A DNA stretch of 64,000 nt. Source: a virus. The position numbers and the translations under genes are program-made. Of this stretch, positions 49,915 through 58,961 are shown piece after piece (position 1 is the first letter of the stretch; every line of letters starts with the position of its first letter). The stretch spans positions 1-64,000 of the IMG/VR virus record IMGVR_UViG_3300032213_001850, one strand, 5' to 3'. The notes below the pieces were generated by a model. It saw only the letters and a list, made by a program, of their open reading frames with translations, had not been told where the DNA came from and did no database searches.

Positions 49915-50645
49915 TAAAAGAATATCTTACCAACAATCACACCATTGATGAAAACGGAAACATGATTTTGGAACCAGTAAAATATCGTTGGTCACATGGT
50001 GCAACCGATTTACACTTAGGAGATGGATTGCTGATATATTCACTCATAATGTTTAATAGAGCAAAGATATGTGTATGTATTGGGTCAGGAGGTGGATTTA
50101 TACCACGTCTTATGACACAAGCTAGAAAAGATTTATGGGAACAAAAGATATTTGAAGGAAATCCACAACAAGAATGGGGAGATATTGGAACTACAATTAT
50201 AGTGGATGCTGCAAATGGTATTGGGGGACATACTGATTGGTTAAATGAAGATTCTTTTTTAAGATATCATTTTACACCACAAATAATTTTAGAAACATCG
50301 GAAAAATCATTTTATGATTATTTTGTAAGACAAGATATTAAAATAGATTATTTGCATATCGATGGTGACCATTCTTATGAGGGAGTTAAAAAAGATTTTG
50401 AATTATATTCAACAATTATGTCTGAAAATTCAATTATTACTATTCATGATAGTGACCAAAATTACCATGATACACTTATAGTTACTGAAAATTCTAAAAA
50501 AGATTTTGTTCCTTTTGAAGGGCCTGCAAGGTTTATTAAAGATTTAGAAAAAAATGAGGATTGGAATTTGGTAAATTTAAAAAATTTCCGTATGTTTGAT
50601 AAAAAAGTTACAAGTACAGGTTTAACACTGTTAACTAGAAAATAA
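49890..50645 (+). CDS. SAM-dependent methyltransferase, class I
   Basis: A 251-residue Rossmann-fold protein. ICVCIGSGGGFIPRLM near 60-75 is the SAM-binding Gly-rich loop, and IDYLHIDGDHSYEGVKKDFELY near 151-172 is the signature strand and loop of the Methyltransf_24/cephalosporin-hydroxylase-like group, with HDSD (190-193) near the active site. Members methylate sugars or other hydroxyl/amino groups in surface-glycan clusters. It overlaps the glycosyltransferase by 25 bases. A sugar O-methyltransferase is the best guess. Confidence 0.75.
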   Translation: MQLLNQKLIKEYLTNNHTIDENGNMILEPVKYRWSHGATDLHLGDGLLIYSLIMFNRAKICVCIGSGGGFIPRLMTQARKDLWEQKIFEGNPQQEWGDIGTTIIVDAANGIGGHTDWLNEDSFLRYHFTPQIILETSEKSFYDYFVRQDIKIDYLHIDGDHSYEGVKKDFELYSTIMSENSIITIHDSDQNYHDTLIVTENSKKDFVPFEGPARFIKDLEKNEDWNLVNLKNFRMFDKKVTSTGLTLLTRK

Positions 50646-50654
50646 AAAAACTAA

Positions 50655-51497
50655 ATGAAAAAAACAAGATTAGTAACAGTTACAGGTTCAAGAACATTAA
50701 CACTTTGGCATATGTTAAATCATTATAAAAATATGGTGGATGAAATGTATGTCGTAGTTTATGAGTGGGATGGTACAAATATTTTAAAAGAAGTTGGTAG
50801 AATATTAGAAAATTTTCCAACTGCTAAGATTGTTAAAGTAGAAAGGAGGGAAAAGTTTAATTGGGAAGTTGTTACACAATTATATAATGAAACTAAATTG
50901 ATGCATCCTGATGATTGGTGGGTTGTTTCTGATGATGATGAATTTCATGTATATCAAATGCCTTTACCATTTATGATTGAAGATTGTGAAGAAAATAATT
51001 GGGATATGATAAGAGGTGGGTTTATTGATAGAATTGGTGAAGATGGTAGTTTTCCTGAAATACAACCATATAAAAATATATTTGAACAATTTCCACTTGC
51101 AGGATTTTTTAGATATCCATTATCAGGTGCTTGTCCTAATAAAGTGTGTGTTATGAAAGGATATGTTGAGATAACTCCTGGCCAACACTATGCTAAATTA
51201 AATGGTGAAACTACTTGGGGTTTGCAAGACAACAATAAATTAATAGCACCTATTGATAGATATTCTACTCAGGTCCACCATTTTAAATGGGATAGTACGT
51301 GTATAGAAAGAATTAAAGCTGTAGCAGATATTAAAAAAGATTATGCATATTCAAAAGAATATCTAAAAATGTATCAAGCAATTAGAAGTAATAATTTTCA
51401 AATTGATATTACTAATCCGGAATTTATGATGGAGAATATAGGTGAAGGAGAATATTCTCAATGGAAAAATCTTTTTGCAAAAATTGTTACAATATAG
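50655..51497 (+). CDS. Glycosyltransferase, GT-A (GT2/GT92-like)
   Basis: A 280-residue protein. Residues 5-60 form the nucleotide-binding half (VTVTGSRTLTLWHMLNHYKN, then VVYEWDG), WWVVSDDDEFHVY at 89-101 carries the DxD metal-binding motif, and ACPNKVCVMKGYVEI with HYAKLNG sits in the acceptor half. The pattern resembles GT92/DUF23-type and related GT-A enzymes rather than classical GT2. Donor and acceptor unknown. Its stop is followed directly by a promoter element at 51498. Confidence 0.7.
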   Translation: MKKTRLVTVTGSRTLTLWHMLNHYKNMVDEMYVVVYEWDGTNILKEVGRILENFPTAKIVKVERREKFNWEVVTQLYNETKLMHPDDWWVVSDDDEFHVYQMPLPFMIEDCEENNWDMIRGGFIDRIGEDGSFPEIQPYKNIFEQFPLAGFFRYPLSGACPNKVCVMKGYVEITPGQHYAKLNGETTWGLQDNNKLIAPIDRYSTQVHHFKWDSTCIERIKAVADIKKDYAYSKEYLKMYQAIRSNNFQIDITNPEFMMENIGEGEYSQWKNLFAKIVTI

Positions 51498-51527
51498 TTT
51501 GGTAATTTGAATAAAAAATCATATATT
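51498..51527 (+). promoter_or_regulatory. Candidate 30-base promoter element
   Basis: TTTGGTAAT (51498-51506), 12 bases, TCATATATT (51519-51527), one mismatch in the second box. It begins at the first base after the preceding stop. The ATG at 51545 is 17 bases downstream. Confidence 0.6.
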
Positions 51528-51544
51528 TAAAAAAATAAGTTATT

Positions 51545-51760
51545 ATGGCAAAAACAACAACAAAAACAGAAACAACGGCAACTAATCAAAATGAATTATT
51601 TTTATTAGAACAAAGAAAAGTAAAAGCTTTAGAAAAAATAGGCAATTCTTTGGATGCTTTAGTTATTTGGTTTGAAGAAATTAATAAAGATGAGTGGAGT
51701 GAAAGAACTCAATATTATTTATCCGAATTCCATAGAAAGATTATAAATAATGAGGATTAG
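51545..51760 (+). CDS. Small hypothetical protein
   Basis: A 71-residue protein: a Thr/Lys-rich start (TTTKTETTATNQ), then an amphipathic helix (LLEQRKVKALEKIGNSLDALVIWFEEI) and a charged end. It overlaps the galactosyltransferase-like gene by 11 bases, so both are probably coupled, and it is the first gene after a promoter element. Unknown function; perhaps a small partner of the fusion enzyme downstream. Confidence 0.55.
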   Translation: MAKTTTKTETTATNQNELFLLEQRKVKALEKIGNSLDALVIWFEEINKDEWSERTQYYLSEFHRKIINNED

Positions 51761-53168
51761 TCCATATAGATTGGGAGTAATAGTACCTTACAGAAATCGT
51801 TATGAACATTTAGAAAGATTTAAAACGGTAATGACTACCTATTTAGATTATCTAAAAATAAAATACGAATTGATTATTGTCGAGCAAGATGATGCAAAAC
51901 AATTTAATAGAGGTATGTTATTAAACATTGGTTTTAAAATTGCAAAAGAAAAAAAATGTCACTATGTTGTATTTCACGATGTAGATATGCTTCCGGTTGG
52001 TGTTGATTATTCTTATTCGGAAATTCCATTACATTTATCAACAAACTTTATTACGGAACCTGGTGAAAAAGAAAGAATTTTATTTGATACTTACTTTGGA
52101 GGTGTTACATTATTTCCTGTAAAAGATTTCGAAGAAATTGATGGATATTCTAATAAATACTGGGGATGGGGATATGAAGATGATGATTTACTATTTAGAT
52201 GTAAGGAAAAAATGATTCCATTAAATACACTAAAAATTAAAAATTTGGGTAAAAAAGGAAAAGCATTAAAATTTAATGGAATAAATTCATATGTTAAATC
52301 TAAAAATATAATTGATTTTAATTCAAATTTTACAATTTTTGTATCGTTTTATCCCGATGAATTAGAGTTAAATTATTTAAAAGAATGGGACGAGTTTACT
52401 ATATTCAGTATACCTGGATATGATTTTGCAATTAGTTATAGTTCTTTTAAAAGATATAATTTTTGTACATTTGACAATAAAAAAAATGCATTATATGTTA
52501 ATTCAAATATAAAAACAAATTATAAAACAAACTTTACAATTACATCGGATATAAAATCAAAAACGTTCAAAGTATATCAGGATGGAAAATTCATAGGAGA
52601 AACAAATTCATATAAAAAGTTATATAATTATTCCGAACAACCGAATTTTTATTTAGGTGTAGGTAATCCGGAAAGAGAAGGTGACGAAAGATTTTTTAAA
52701 GGACATATGGATTCATTTGCTTATTATGATTCTTTATTATCAGATGAACAAATTTTAGAAATATCAACTACTCAAGAAAATTTTAGAAAATTAGAATCCA
52801 ATTTTAATTTAAAAACTTATTATAATGCAAATGATATGATTGATTATAAATTAAAAGATTTATCAAGAAATAAAAATATTGGAGAAATATTTGGATGTGA
52901 AATAGTTGATTTGGATTTTGATGAATATACTGAAATACAAATACCACATAGAAGACCATCTACATTTCATTCTTTAAAACACGAAGAAAATGGATTTGTT
53001 ACCAATAGTTGGAAAGATAAAGCAACAAGATGGAATCAATTAAGATTTGAAAATGAAGTAACAAAACATTCATCATTAATAACAAGAGATGGAATTTCTA
53101 CATTAGATTATGCTGTTCATGGTATTGTAGAAAACGGAAAAATAACACAAGTAAATGTAGCAATATAA
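51750..53168 (+). CDS. Beta-1,4-galactosyltransferase-like (GT7) enzyme fused to LamG-like domain
   Basis: A 472-residue two-domain protein. Residues 5-155 match animal-type GT7 beta-1,4-galactosyltransferases in order: VPYRNRYEHL (12-21), FNRGMLLN (52-59), HDVDM metal site (76-80), YFGGV (115-119) and YWGWGYEDDDL (137-147). Residues about 165-360 form a LamG/concanavalin-type beta sandwich (INSYVKSKNIIDF, FTIFVSF, FKVYQDGKFIGET, FKGHMDSFAYYD), probably a glycan-binding module. No signal peptide or stem region is present, so it acts in the cytoplasm. It moves a sugar, perhaps Gal or GalNAc, to a beta-linked acceptor. A paralogue follows, sharing one base. Confidence 0.83.
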   Translation: MRISPYRLGVIVPYRNRYEHLERFKTVMTTYLDYLKIKYELIIVEQDDAKQFNRGMLLNIGFKIAKEKKCHYVVFHDVDMLPVGVDYSYSEIPLHLSTNFITEPGEKERILFDTYFGGVTLFPVKDFEEIDGYSNKYWGWGYEDDDLLFRCKEKMIPLNTLKIKNLGKKGKALKFNGINSYVKSKNIIDFNSNFTIFVSFYPDELELNYLKEWDEFTIFSIPGYDFAISYSSFKRYNFCTFDNKKNALYVNSNIKTNYKTNFTITSDIKSKTFKVYQDGKFIGETNSYKKLYNYSEQPNFYLGVGNPEREGDERFFKGHMDSFAYYDSLLSDEQILEISTTQENFRKLESNFNLKTYYNANDMIDYKLKDLSRNKNIGEIFGCEIVDLDFDEYTEIQIPHRRPSTFHSLKHEENGFVTNSWKDKATRWNQLRFENEVTKHSSLITRDGISTLDYAVHGIVENGKITQVNVAI

Positions 53169-54571
53169 TGAAATTAGGAGTTTGTGTCCCATATCGTAAC
53201 AGAGAAGAGCATATGAATATATTTGTTCCTCATGTATCAAAGTTCTTAGAAGAAAGAGGAATTGAACACACAATATATCTTGCACACCAATGTGACGATA
53301 AATTATTCAATAGAGGTTTAATGAAAAACATTGCAGCAAAGTATGCATTTGACGATGGGTGTGATTATATAGTATGGCACGATATTGATATGGTTCCTGA
53401 AGATGATAGTTGTGATTATTCATTTCCAAAAGATAATCCACAACACATAGCAGTTCGAATTTCACAATCTGATTATCAATTAAAATATGAGGAATACTTT
53501 GGAGGTGCAGTTGTATTCTCAAAAGAACAAGTTGAAAAAACAAATGGTTATTCAAATGATTATTGGGATTGGGGTATGGAAGATGATGATTTGTTTTGGA
53601 GATGTGTAATGGAGGGATATGCAGAAAAAACTAAATTGGATTATAATGTAGAAAAATTTGTAGGATACTTTAATGGTACGGATGCAAAGATAAGTTATAA
53701 ACCTTCTAGAGAACAAAAAGATTGTTTACATGAATCACATACGGTATCAATATTGGTAAAATCAGACCAACAAATAGAAAAAGCACCAATTTGGTTAATA
53801 GGTGACGCCGATAGACAATTTATAGAATACCCAATATTCAGAAAACCTGGTTATGATTGGGGATTATCTTTTAATAATAGTAGAGCATATACAATGCAAC
53901 TTTGGGATAGAATGCGAAATCATTTATATCAATGGATTAAACGATATGAAAATCAATGGAGTTGGATAACAATGGCCGTTGATGCTGAGAATAAAAAAAT
54001 ACATTTCTATCTAAATGGTAGAGAAAGTGATGCAAGATTAGGAACAGGTACACAATCACCATTGAAATATGATGAATCTTTAAAAAGATATGCAATGGAA
54101 CCATTCAATATTGGTTATTCTAAATCTCCTGTTGAAATATTTTTTAAAGGATACATTTCTGATATTAAAATGTGGAATAGATACTTAACTGCAAATGAAA
54201 TAAAAAATTTACACAAGAAAACTCCACAAGAAAATTTGATATTAGATTTTGACTTTGACAATGAAGTAGATAATTTAGAAAATGTAGAAATTTTAAAAGA
54301 AAAAATAGAAATACCACATACAATATTACCTTATAGAAAAGATGGTAAATTTTTATGTTTACCACATCAAACTGAGGGATTGATTAACGAAGGCGGAATT
54401 GATAAATGGGCAAAAGGTAAAACAACGGCAGAAAATGAAAGAAGATATGTGCTTCAAATGCAACAAGGTAAAATAAATTATAAAAAAGATGGAATCAATA
54501 GTATGAAATACGAATTTATTTCAATAGACACTATTTATAATAAGCACAAAATGATAAATGTAAAAGCATAG
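53168..54571 (+). CDS. Beta-1,4-galactosyltransferase-like (GT7) enzyme fused to LamG-like domain, second copy
   Basis: A 467-residue paralogue of the preceding protein. VPYRNREEHM (7-16), FNRGLMKN (47-54), HDIDM (71-75), EYFGGAV and NGYSNDYWDWGMEDDDL are all kept, so it should be active. Its LamG-like part (about 165-370) has HTVSILVKS, KIHFYLNGRES, FNIGYSKSP and FFKGYISDIKMWNRYLT. After it both copies have a C-terminal segment that starts near IEIPHT/IQIPHR, so the whole two-domain unit was duplicated. Divergence between copies is large, which suggests different acceptors. The stop lies two bases before the radical SAM gene. Confidence 0.83.
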   Translation: MKLGVCVPYRNREEHMNIFVPHVSKFLEERGIEHTIYLAHQCDDKLFNRGLMKNIAAKYAFDDGCDYIVWHDIDMVPEDDSCDYSFPKDNPQHIAVRISQSDYQLKYEEYFGGAVVFSKEQVEKTNGYSNDYWDWGMEDDDLFWRCVMEGYAEKTKLDYNVEKFVGYFNGTDAKISYKPSREQKDCLHESHTVSILVKSDQQIEKAPIWLIGDADRQFIEYPIFRKPGYDWGLSFNNSRAYTMQLWDRMRNHLYQWIKRYENQWSWITMAVDAENKKIHFYLNGRESDARLGTGTQSPLKYDESLKRYAMEPFNIGYSKSPVEIFFKGYISDIKMWNRYLTANEIKNLHKKTPQENLILDFDFDNEVDNLENVEILKEKIEIPHTILPYRKDGKFLCLPHQTEGLINEGGIDKWAKGKTTAENERRYVLQMQQGKINYKKDGINSMKYEFISIDTIYNKHKMINVKA

Positions 54572-54573
54572 TT

Positions 54574-55974
54574 ATGGCATATAAAAAACCTCTTTACGAA
54601 GATGTAAAGAATACTTTGGATGGAGTTGGTAAAGGGATGTGTTTGGCAAAATGGACACAAGTAACAGCCCACTTACACACAGGACACAATCATAGTTGTC
54701 ACCACCCAAATACACATAAAATATCAGAACAAGAAATTAAAAGAAACCCATCTGCAATTCATAACACTTTGTTTAAAAAACAGAGAAGAAAAGAAATGAT
54801 GAATGGTGCAAGACCTACTGAATGTGATTATTGTTGGGGTGTAGAAGATAATTCCGATTTATATTCTGATAGAGTTTTTAAATCATCCGAAGATTGGAGT
54901 TGGCCATTGGCAGACCAAATTATTAATTCAAATTGGAGAGATGATTTTAACCCACGTTATGTGGAAGTTGCATTCTCTAATACTTGTAATTTTAAATGCT
55001 CTTATTGTTCACCAACATTCTCTACAACTTGGATGGATGAGATTCAACAATTTGGTGGTTATAATACAACTGACCATTTTAATGATTTGAAACACCTTGC
55101 TGCGGAACAAAAAATGCCAATACCAAATAGAGAACACAATCCATATGTAGAAGCATTTTGGAAATGGTGGCCGGATTTATATAGGGATTTACACACATTT
55201 AGAATTACAGGTGGTGAACCATTATTATCAAAAGATACTTGGAAAGTATTGGATTATATTATTGATGAACCAAACCCAAACAAAAATTTAGATTTTTCAA
55301 TAAACACTAACTTAGGTGTACCTGATGAACTAATTACTAAATTAATTGAAAAATTAAAAAGAATTACTGAAGAAGATAAAGTAAAAGGATTTGTATTATT
55401 TACATCTTGTGATGCATGGGGTGAACAAGCTGAATACATTCGTAATGGTTTAGAGTTTCCTAGATTTTGGAATAATGTAAATAGAATTTTAAGAGAAGTT
55501 CCAAGAATCACTATTACATTTATGGTAACTTATAATATGTTATCTGTATTTAGTTTTGATAAATTAATTAAAGGTGTATATCAATTAAAAAATGATTATG
55601 CAGGAGACGATAGATATTGGTTATCACCGGTATTATTAGATACATCGTATTTAAGACACCCTCGTCATCAAACGGTTCAAATACTTCCACATCAATTTAA
55701 ACAAAACATATTTGACCAAGCTCAGTTAGCATTCTATCATGGTATTCCATATTATTCAAAAGGATATGTTGGGTATTCCGATTTAGAAATTCAAAAACTA
55801 AAAAGAACATACGATTGGGCAATATCACCAATAAAAGATGAAGAATTACACAAAGCAAGATATAATTTTTATCAATTCTTTAGTGAACATGATAAAAGAA
55901 GAGGAACAAACTTTTGTAAAACATTCCCAGAATTAGAAGAATTTTATCATTTCACAAAAACAATACAGTTATAA
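54574..55974 (+). CDS. Radical SAM enzyme, twitch-domain type
   Basis: A 466-residue enzyme. CNFKCSYC (Cys138, Cys142, Cys145) is the radical SAM cluster motif, and FRITGGEPLLSKD near 208-220 the SAM-binding GGEP motif. N-terminal residues 20-90 hold C23, HSCHHP (around C42) and CDYCWG (C84, C87), a likely auxiliary iron-sulfur site as in twitch-domain radical SAM proteins common in marine phages. It lies between the galactosyltransferase pair and the stand-alone LamG protein. The modified substrate is unknown; a glycan or glycan-linked peptide would fit the setting. Confidence 0.85.
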   Translation: MAYKKPLYEDVKNTLDGVGKGMCLAKWTQVTAHLHTGHNHSCHHPNTHKISEQEIKRNPSAIHNTLFKKQRRKEMMNGARPTECDYCWGVEDNSDLYSDRVFKSSEDWSWPLADQIINSNWRDDFNPRYVEVAFSNTCNFKCSYCSPTFSTTWMDEIQQFGGYNTTDHFNDLKHLAAEQKMPIPNREHNPYVEAFWKWWPDLYRDLHTFRITGGEPLLSKDTWKVLDYIIDEPNPNKNLDFSINTNLGVPDELITKLIEKLKRITEEDKVKGFVLFTSCDAWGEQAEYIRNGLEFPRFWNNVNRILREVPRITITFMVTYNMLSVFSFDKLIKGVYQLKNDYAGDDRYWLSPVLLDTSYLRHPRHQTVQILPHQFKQNIFDQAQLAFYHGIPYYSKGYVGYSDLEIQKLKRTYDWAISPIKDEELHKARYNFYQFFSEHDKRRGTNFCKTFPELEEFYHFTKTIQL

Positions 55975-55975
55975 T

Positions 55976-56710
55976 ATGCACAAAATAGAACATAAAAAAC
56001 CTTTAATAATGGCAGATTTGCCATGGTGGCCACATAATGCATATGGTATTATAGATACCGCTGCATTCTATGTTATGAATGAAAATGATTGGACAATAAG
56101 TGGTACATGGAAAAGAAGTGAGAATTCCGATAATGCCGACGAAATGGCAGGTATTTTTATTCGTAGGGGATTACATACGGGTATTGTTTATAGAAAACCT
56201 GATATGATTATGATAAATTTTTGGTATATTGAAAACGATGAAGAAAAATATGCCGATAGAATTTTATTTTACAAAGACCAAAAGTTTTGGGATAAACCAC
56301 ATTTATTTACATTAAATTGGGATTCTAAAACATTTACATATGAATTATGGATTGATAATGAAATGGTTAATACCGAAACATTGGGTGGTAAATTGAGAGA
56401 TTATGTAAATTCACCATATTTTATTGGAGCGGCAGATACAAAAGGAGAATTCAGTTGGGCCCAAGAATGTTATACGGATTTCTTTATGGTATCTAAGAAA
56501 AAATTAGATGGTAAAACTTGCAACAATTTTAGAAGAAATATAAAAAAATATACAAAACCAAATAAATATGGGTTTAATATAGTTGATAAAGAACCATTAG
56601 GATTATTGGCATGTTTTGATTTCCAAAACGAAACACCATATAAATTTTGGGATGTAACGGGAAATAATAATCATTTAATGAAACATTGTAAAGCCTTAGA
56701 AATGTTATAA
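55976..56710 (+). CDS. Stand-alone LamG/concanavalin-like lectin protein
   Basis: A 244-residue beta-sandwich-like protein resembling the C-terminal halves of the two upstream galactosyltransferase fusions. Shared features are a central strand with Trp (ENDWTISGTWKR), HLFTLNWDSKTFTYELWIDNEMVN (compare KTFKVYQDGKFIGE), NSPYFIGAADTKGEF and ECYTDFFMVSKKKLD. No catalytic motif and no signal peptide. It may hold an acceptor glycan for the enzymes around it, or be a loose lectin part of the virion. It lies one base from both neighbours. Confidence 0.65.
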   Translation: MHKIEHKKPLIMADLPWWPHNAYGIIDTAAFYVMNENDWTISGTWKRSENSDNADEMAGIFIRRGLHTGIVYRKPDMIMINFWYIENDEEKYADRILFYKDQKFWDKPHLFTLNWDSKTFTYELWIDNEMVNTETLGGKLRDYVNSPYFIGAADTKGEFSWAQECYTDFFMVSKKKLDGKTCNNFRRNIKKYTKPNKYGFNIVDKEPLGLLACFDFQNETPYKFWDVTGNNNHLMKHCKALEML

Positions 56711-56711
56711 T

Positions 56712-57683
56712 ATGAAAATACTAATTACAGGAGGAGCTGGTTATCTTGGTTCGGTTATAACCGGCCATATGTTAAAAGAAGGTTATAAAGTAATTGTTTT
56801 GGATAAATTAATTTTTAACCAAACATCATTACTCCAATATACTTCAAATAATAATTTTAAATTTATTCATGGTGATGTGCGTAATGAAAAATTATTAGAA
56901 AAACTTTGCAATGAAGTGGATGTAATAATTCCTCTTGCTGCAATTGTAGGATTTCCTGCATGTGCATCTGAACCTGATTTGGCAAGAGAAATTAATTTCC
57001 AACAAATAGTAAACATAGTTAAATTTACAAACGGAAAAGGTAAAAAGATTTTATATCCAAATACAAATAGTGGATATGGTTTAAGTACAGGACAATTAGA
57101 ATGTACCGAAGAATCACCACTAACTCCAATATCAGTTTATGGTACTACTAAATGTGAAGCTGAAAACTTTTTAAGAACTGCAACCGATTCAATTATATTT
57201 AGATTAGCAACTGTATTTGGTGTCTCACAAAGAATGAGAACAGATTTATTAATTAATGATTTTACTTATAAAGCAATTACCGACAAATATATTGTTGTAT
57301 TTGAAAAAACATTTAAAAGAAATTTTATTCATATAGAAGATGTTGCAAATGCATTTGTGTTTATGTTAAAAAATTATGATAAATATAAAGGTGAAGTTTT
57401 CAATGTAGGATTAAGTGATGCAAATCTTTCAAAGCAAGAATTGCTCGAAAAAATACAGACACATGTAAAAGATTTTGCAGTAGTATATGATGATTATTAT
57501 GAAGACCCGGATAAACGAAATTATATTGTATCTAATGAAAAAATAGAAGCAACTGGTTGGAAACCGGAATGGAATTTAGATAGAGGTATTGAACAATTAA
57601 TAATGGCTTACCAAATGATTGTACCAAAAATGGGTGCAGAATTTAGAAATGGATTTCCTTTGGGATACGCAAATCAAACATAG
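56712..57683 (+). CDS. NAD(P)-dependent sugar epimerase/dehydratase (extended SDR)
   Basis: A 323-residue extended short-chain dehydrogenase. ITGGAGYLGS (5-14) is the NAD-binding GxxGxxG, HGDVRN (54-59) and PLAAIVGFPA (76-85) follow, and VYGTTKCEAE near 138-147 contains the catalytic YxxxK (Tyr139-Lys143), with Ser/Thr just upstream. It resembles UDP-glucose 4-epimerase and related sugar-nucleotide enzymes. It probably prepares a nucleotide sugar for the glycosyltransferases. RmlC follows directly. Confidence 0.85.
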   Translation: MKILITGGAGYLGSVITGHMLKEGYKVIVLDKLIFNQTSLLQYTSNNNFKFIHGDVRNEKLLEKLCNEVDVIIPLAAIVGFPACASEPDLAREINFQQIVNIVKFTNGKGKKILYPNTNSGYGLSTGQLECTEESPLTPISVYGTTKCEAENFLRTATDSIIFRLATVFGVSQRMRTDLLINDFTYKAITDKYIVVFEKTFKRNFIHIEDVANAFVFMLKNYDKYKGEVFNVGLSDANLSKQELLEKIQTHVKDFAVVYDDYYEDPDKRNYIVSNEKIEATGWKPEWNLDRGIEQLIMAYQMIVPKMGAEFRNGFPLGYANQT

Positions 57684-57684
57684 T

Positions 57685-58230
57685 ATGAGTAATAAATGGG
57701 ATGAGTTTCAAATTACTCCATCAAAAAAATTTGGTTATGAAGTACCAACATATACTCCATCAATTTATAGAGAATATAGAGGTGAGATATTTACAACCTT
57801 TCATTCGGAGGAACATCCAGTAATGACACAAATACATTATGATAAAAGTGAGATTAGTATTCATGGTAGATTTTCAAAATCATACAAAGGTGTATTAAGA
57901 GGATTACATTGGGATAGTAAAACGTGGAAATTAGTACAAGCTGCAGTGGGTGATATCTATTTAGTCGTTTTAGATATGAGACTAAACTCACCAACATCAG
58001 GAGAGTGGGAGTCTTTTATTATATCCGAAAGAAATAGAAATCAAGTATTAGTTCCACCAGGCTTTGCAAATGGACATTACGCATTAACTGATTGTATGTT
58101 TCATTATAACTTATTTTACAAAGATGGTTATGTTGATGCAGATGAGCAAGGTGTAGTTAAATGGAATGACCCGGAATATCAAATGGAATGGCCAACTACA
58201 AATCCAATACTACAAAAAAGAGATAGATAA
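57685..58230 (+). CDS. rmlC: dTDP-4-dehydrorhamnose 3,5-epimerase-like protein (RmlC)
   Basis: About 181 residues from the ATG at 57685, one base after the preceding stop; an earlier in-frame ATG at 57619 would lie inside the preceding gene. GVLRGLHWD near 70-78 is the RmlC signature with the catalytic His, KLVQAAVGDIYLVVLDMR follows, and LVPPGFANGHYALTD near 123-137 and HYNLFYKDGYVDADEQGVVKW carry the cupin strands with the Asp-Tyr pair. It epimerises 4-keto-sugar nucleotides. RmlA, B and D are not in the window, so the host may supply the precursor, or the substrate is another 4-keto sugar. Confidence 0.88.
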   Translation: MSNKWDEFQITPSKKFGYEVPTYTPSIYREYRGEIFTTFHSEEHPVMTQIHYDKSEISIHGRFSKSYKGVLRGLHWDSKTWKLVQAAVGDIYLVVLDMRLNSPTSGEWESFIISERNRNQVLVPPGFANGHYALTDCMFHYNLFYKDGYVDADEQGVVKWNDPEYQMEWPTTNPILQKRDR

Positions 58231-58961
58231 TGTATGATTTAATAATAGGTTTTGGTTGTTCTTTTATGGAAGGTGGAGGACTTGATAATCCAGAAATTCA
58301 TAAAAGAATAAATAAATTAAATAAAGTGGCAGAATTGGAAGATGCTATTATTTTTAAACATAAAAATAATTTTATTGCATATTTGGGAGAAATTTATAAA
58401 TGTGAATATATCAATTTAGCAGAATCTAGATGTCCAAATGATTTGATTTTTCAAAATATATACAATTATTTTAACAATAAAAAAATTGATAAAAAAATAT
58501 TAATGGTCGGCCAAATTAGTTTATTTAGTCGTTTATATCTTTATTATGAAAAAACAAAAGAATATTTAAAATTAAATAGTTTAGATTTTAATTTACCACC
58601 ATTTAATAGTGAAGATAGATATAAAGAATTATATCAATATTATCAAAATTATTTATCATATGTATACAATGAAAATTTGGTATATAATAAAATTATTAGA
58701 GATATTGTAACATACACAAAATGGTTAGAATCCATTGGAATTAGTTGTATTTGGTTGTCGTATGATGGAACACCACATCAATTTTCAGAATCAAAAAATT
58801 TTATAAAATTCAACGGAGATAATTTAGGTGCATGGATTGAAAAAAATAAATTAAGATTGTGTGATATTTCTGAATTAGAAACGGGAGATTTGCATATGTC
58901 AATTGAAGGGCATGAGTTGGTAGCAAAAAAAATATATGAACATTTAAATAAAAATATATGA
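58230..58961 (+). CDS. SGNH/GDSL-like protein
   Basis: A 243-residue protein. IIGFGCSFMEGGGL (5-18) is a block I motif with GCS in place of GDS, LAESRCPNDLIF carries a block II-like Asn, and GDLHMSIEGHELVAKKIYEHL near 220-240 is the DxxH-like end. It shares one base with rmlC and overlaps the TPP-enzyme gene by four, so it belongs to the sugar module. The role may be removing acetyl or another ester from a glycan; it may also be a transferase, since some SGNH-fold proteins add acyl groups. Confidence 0.68.
   Translation: MYDLIIGFGCSFMEGGGLDNPEIHKRINKLNKVAELEDAIIFKHKNNFIAYLGEIYKCEYINLAESRCPNDLIFQNIYNYFNNKKIDKKILMVGQISLFSRLYLYYEKTKEYLKLNSLDFNLPPFNSEDRYKELYQYYQNYLSYVYNENLVYNKIIRDIVTYTKWLESIGISCIWLSYDGTPHQFSESKNFIKFNGDNLGAWIEKNKLRLCDISELETGDLHMSIEGHELVAKKIYEHLNKNI

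Noticed and set aside
57619-57684. An upstream start for rmlC
   Set aside because: It lies inside the preceding epimerase gene. The ATG at 57685 follows that stop by one base and gives a standard-length RmlC.
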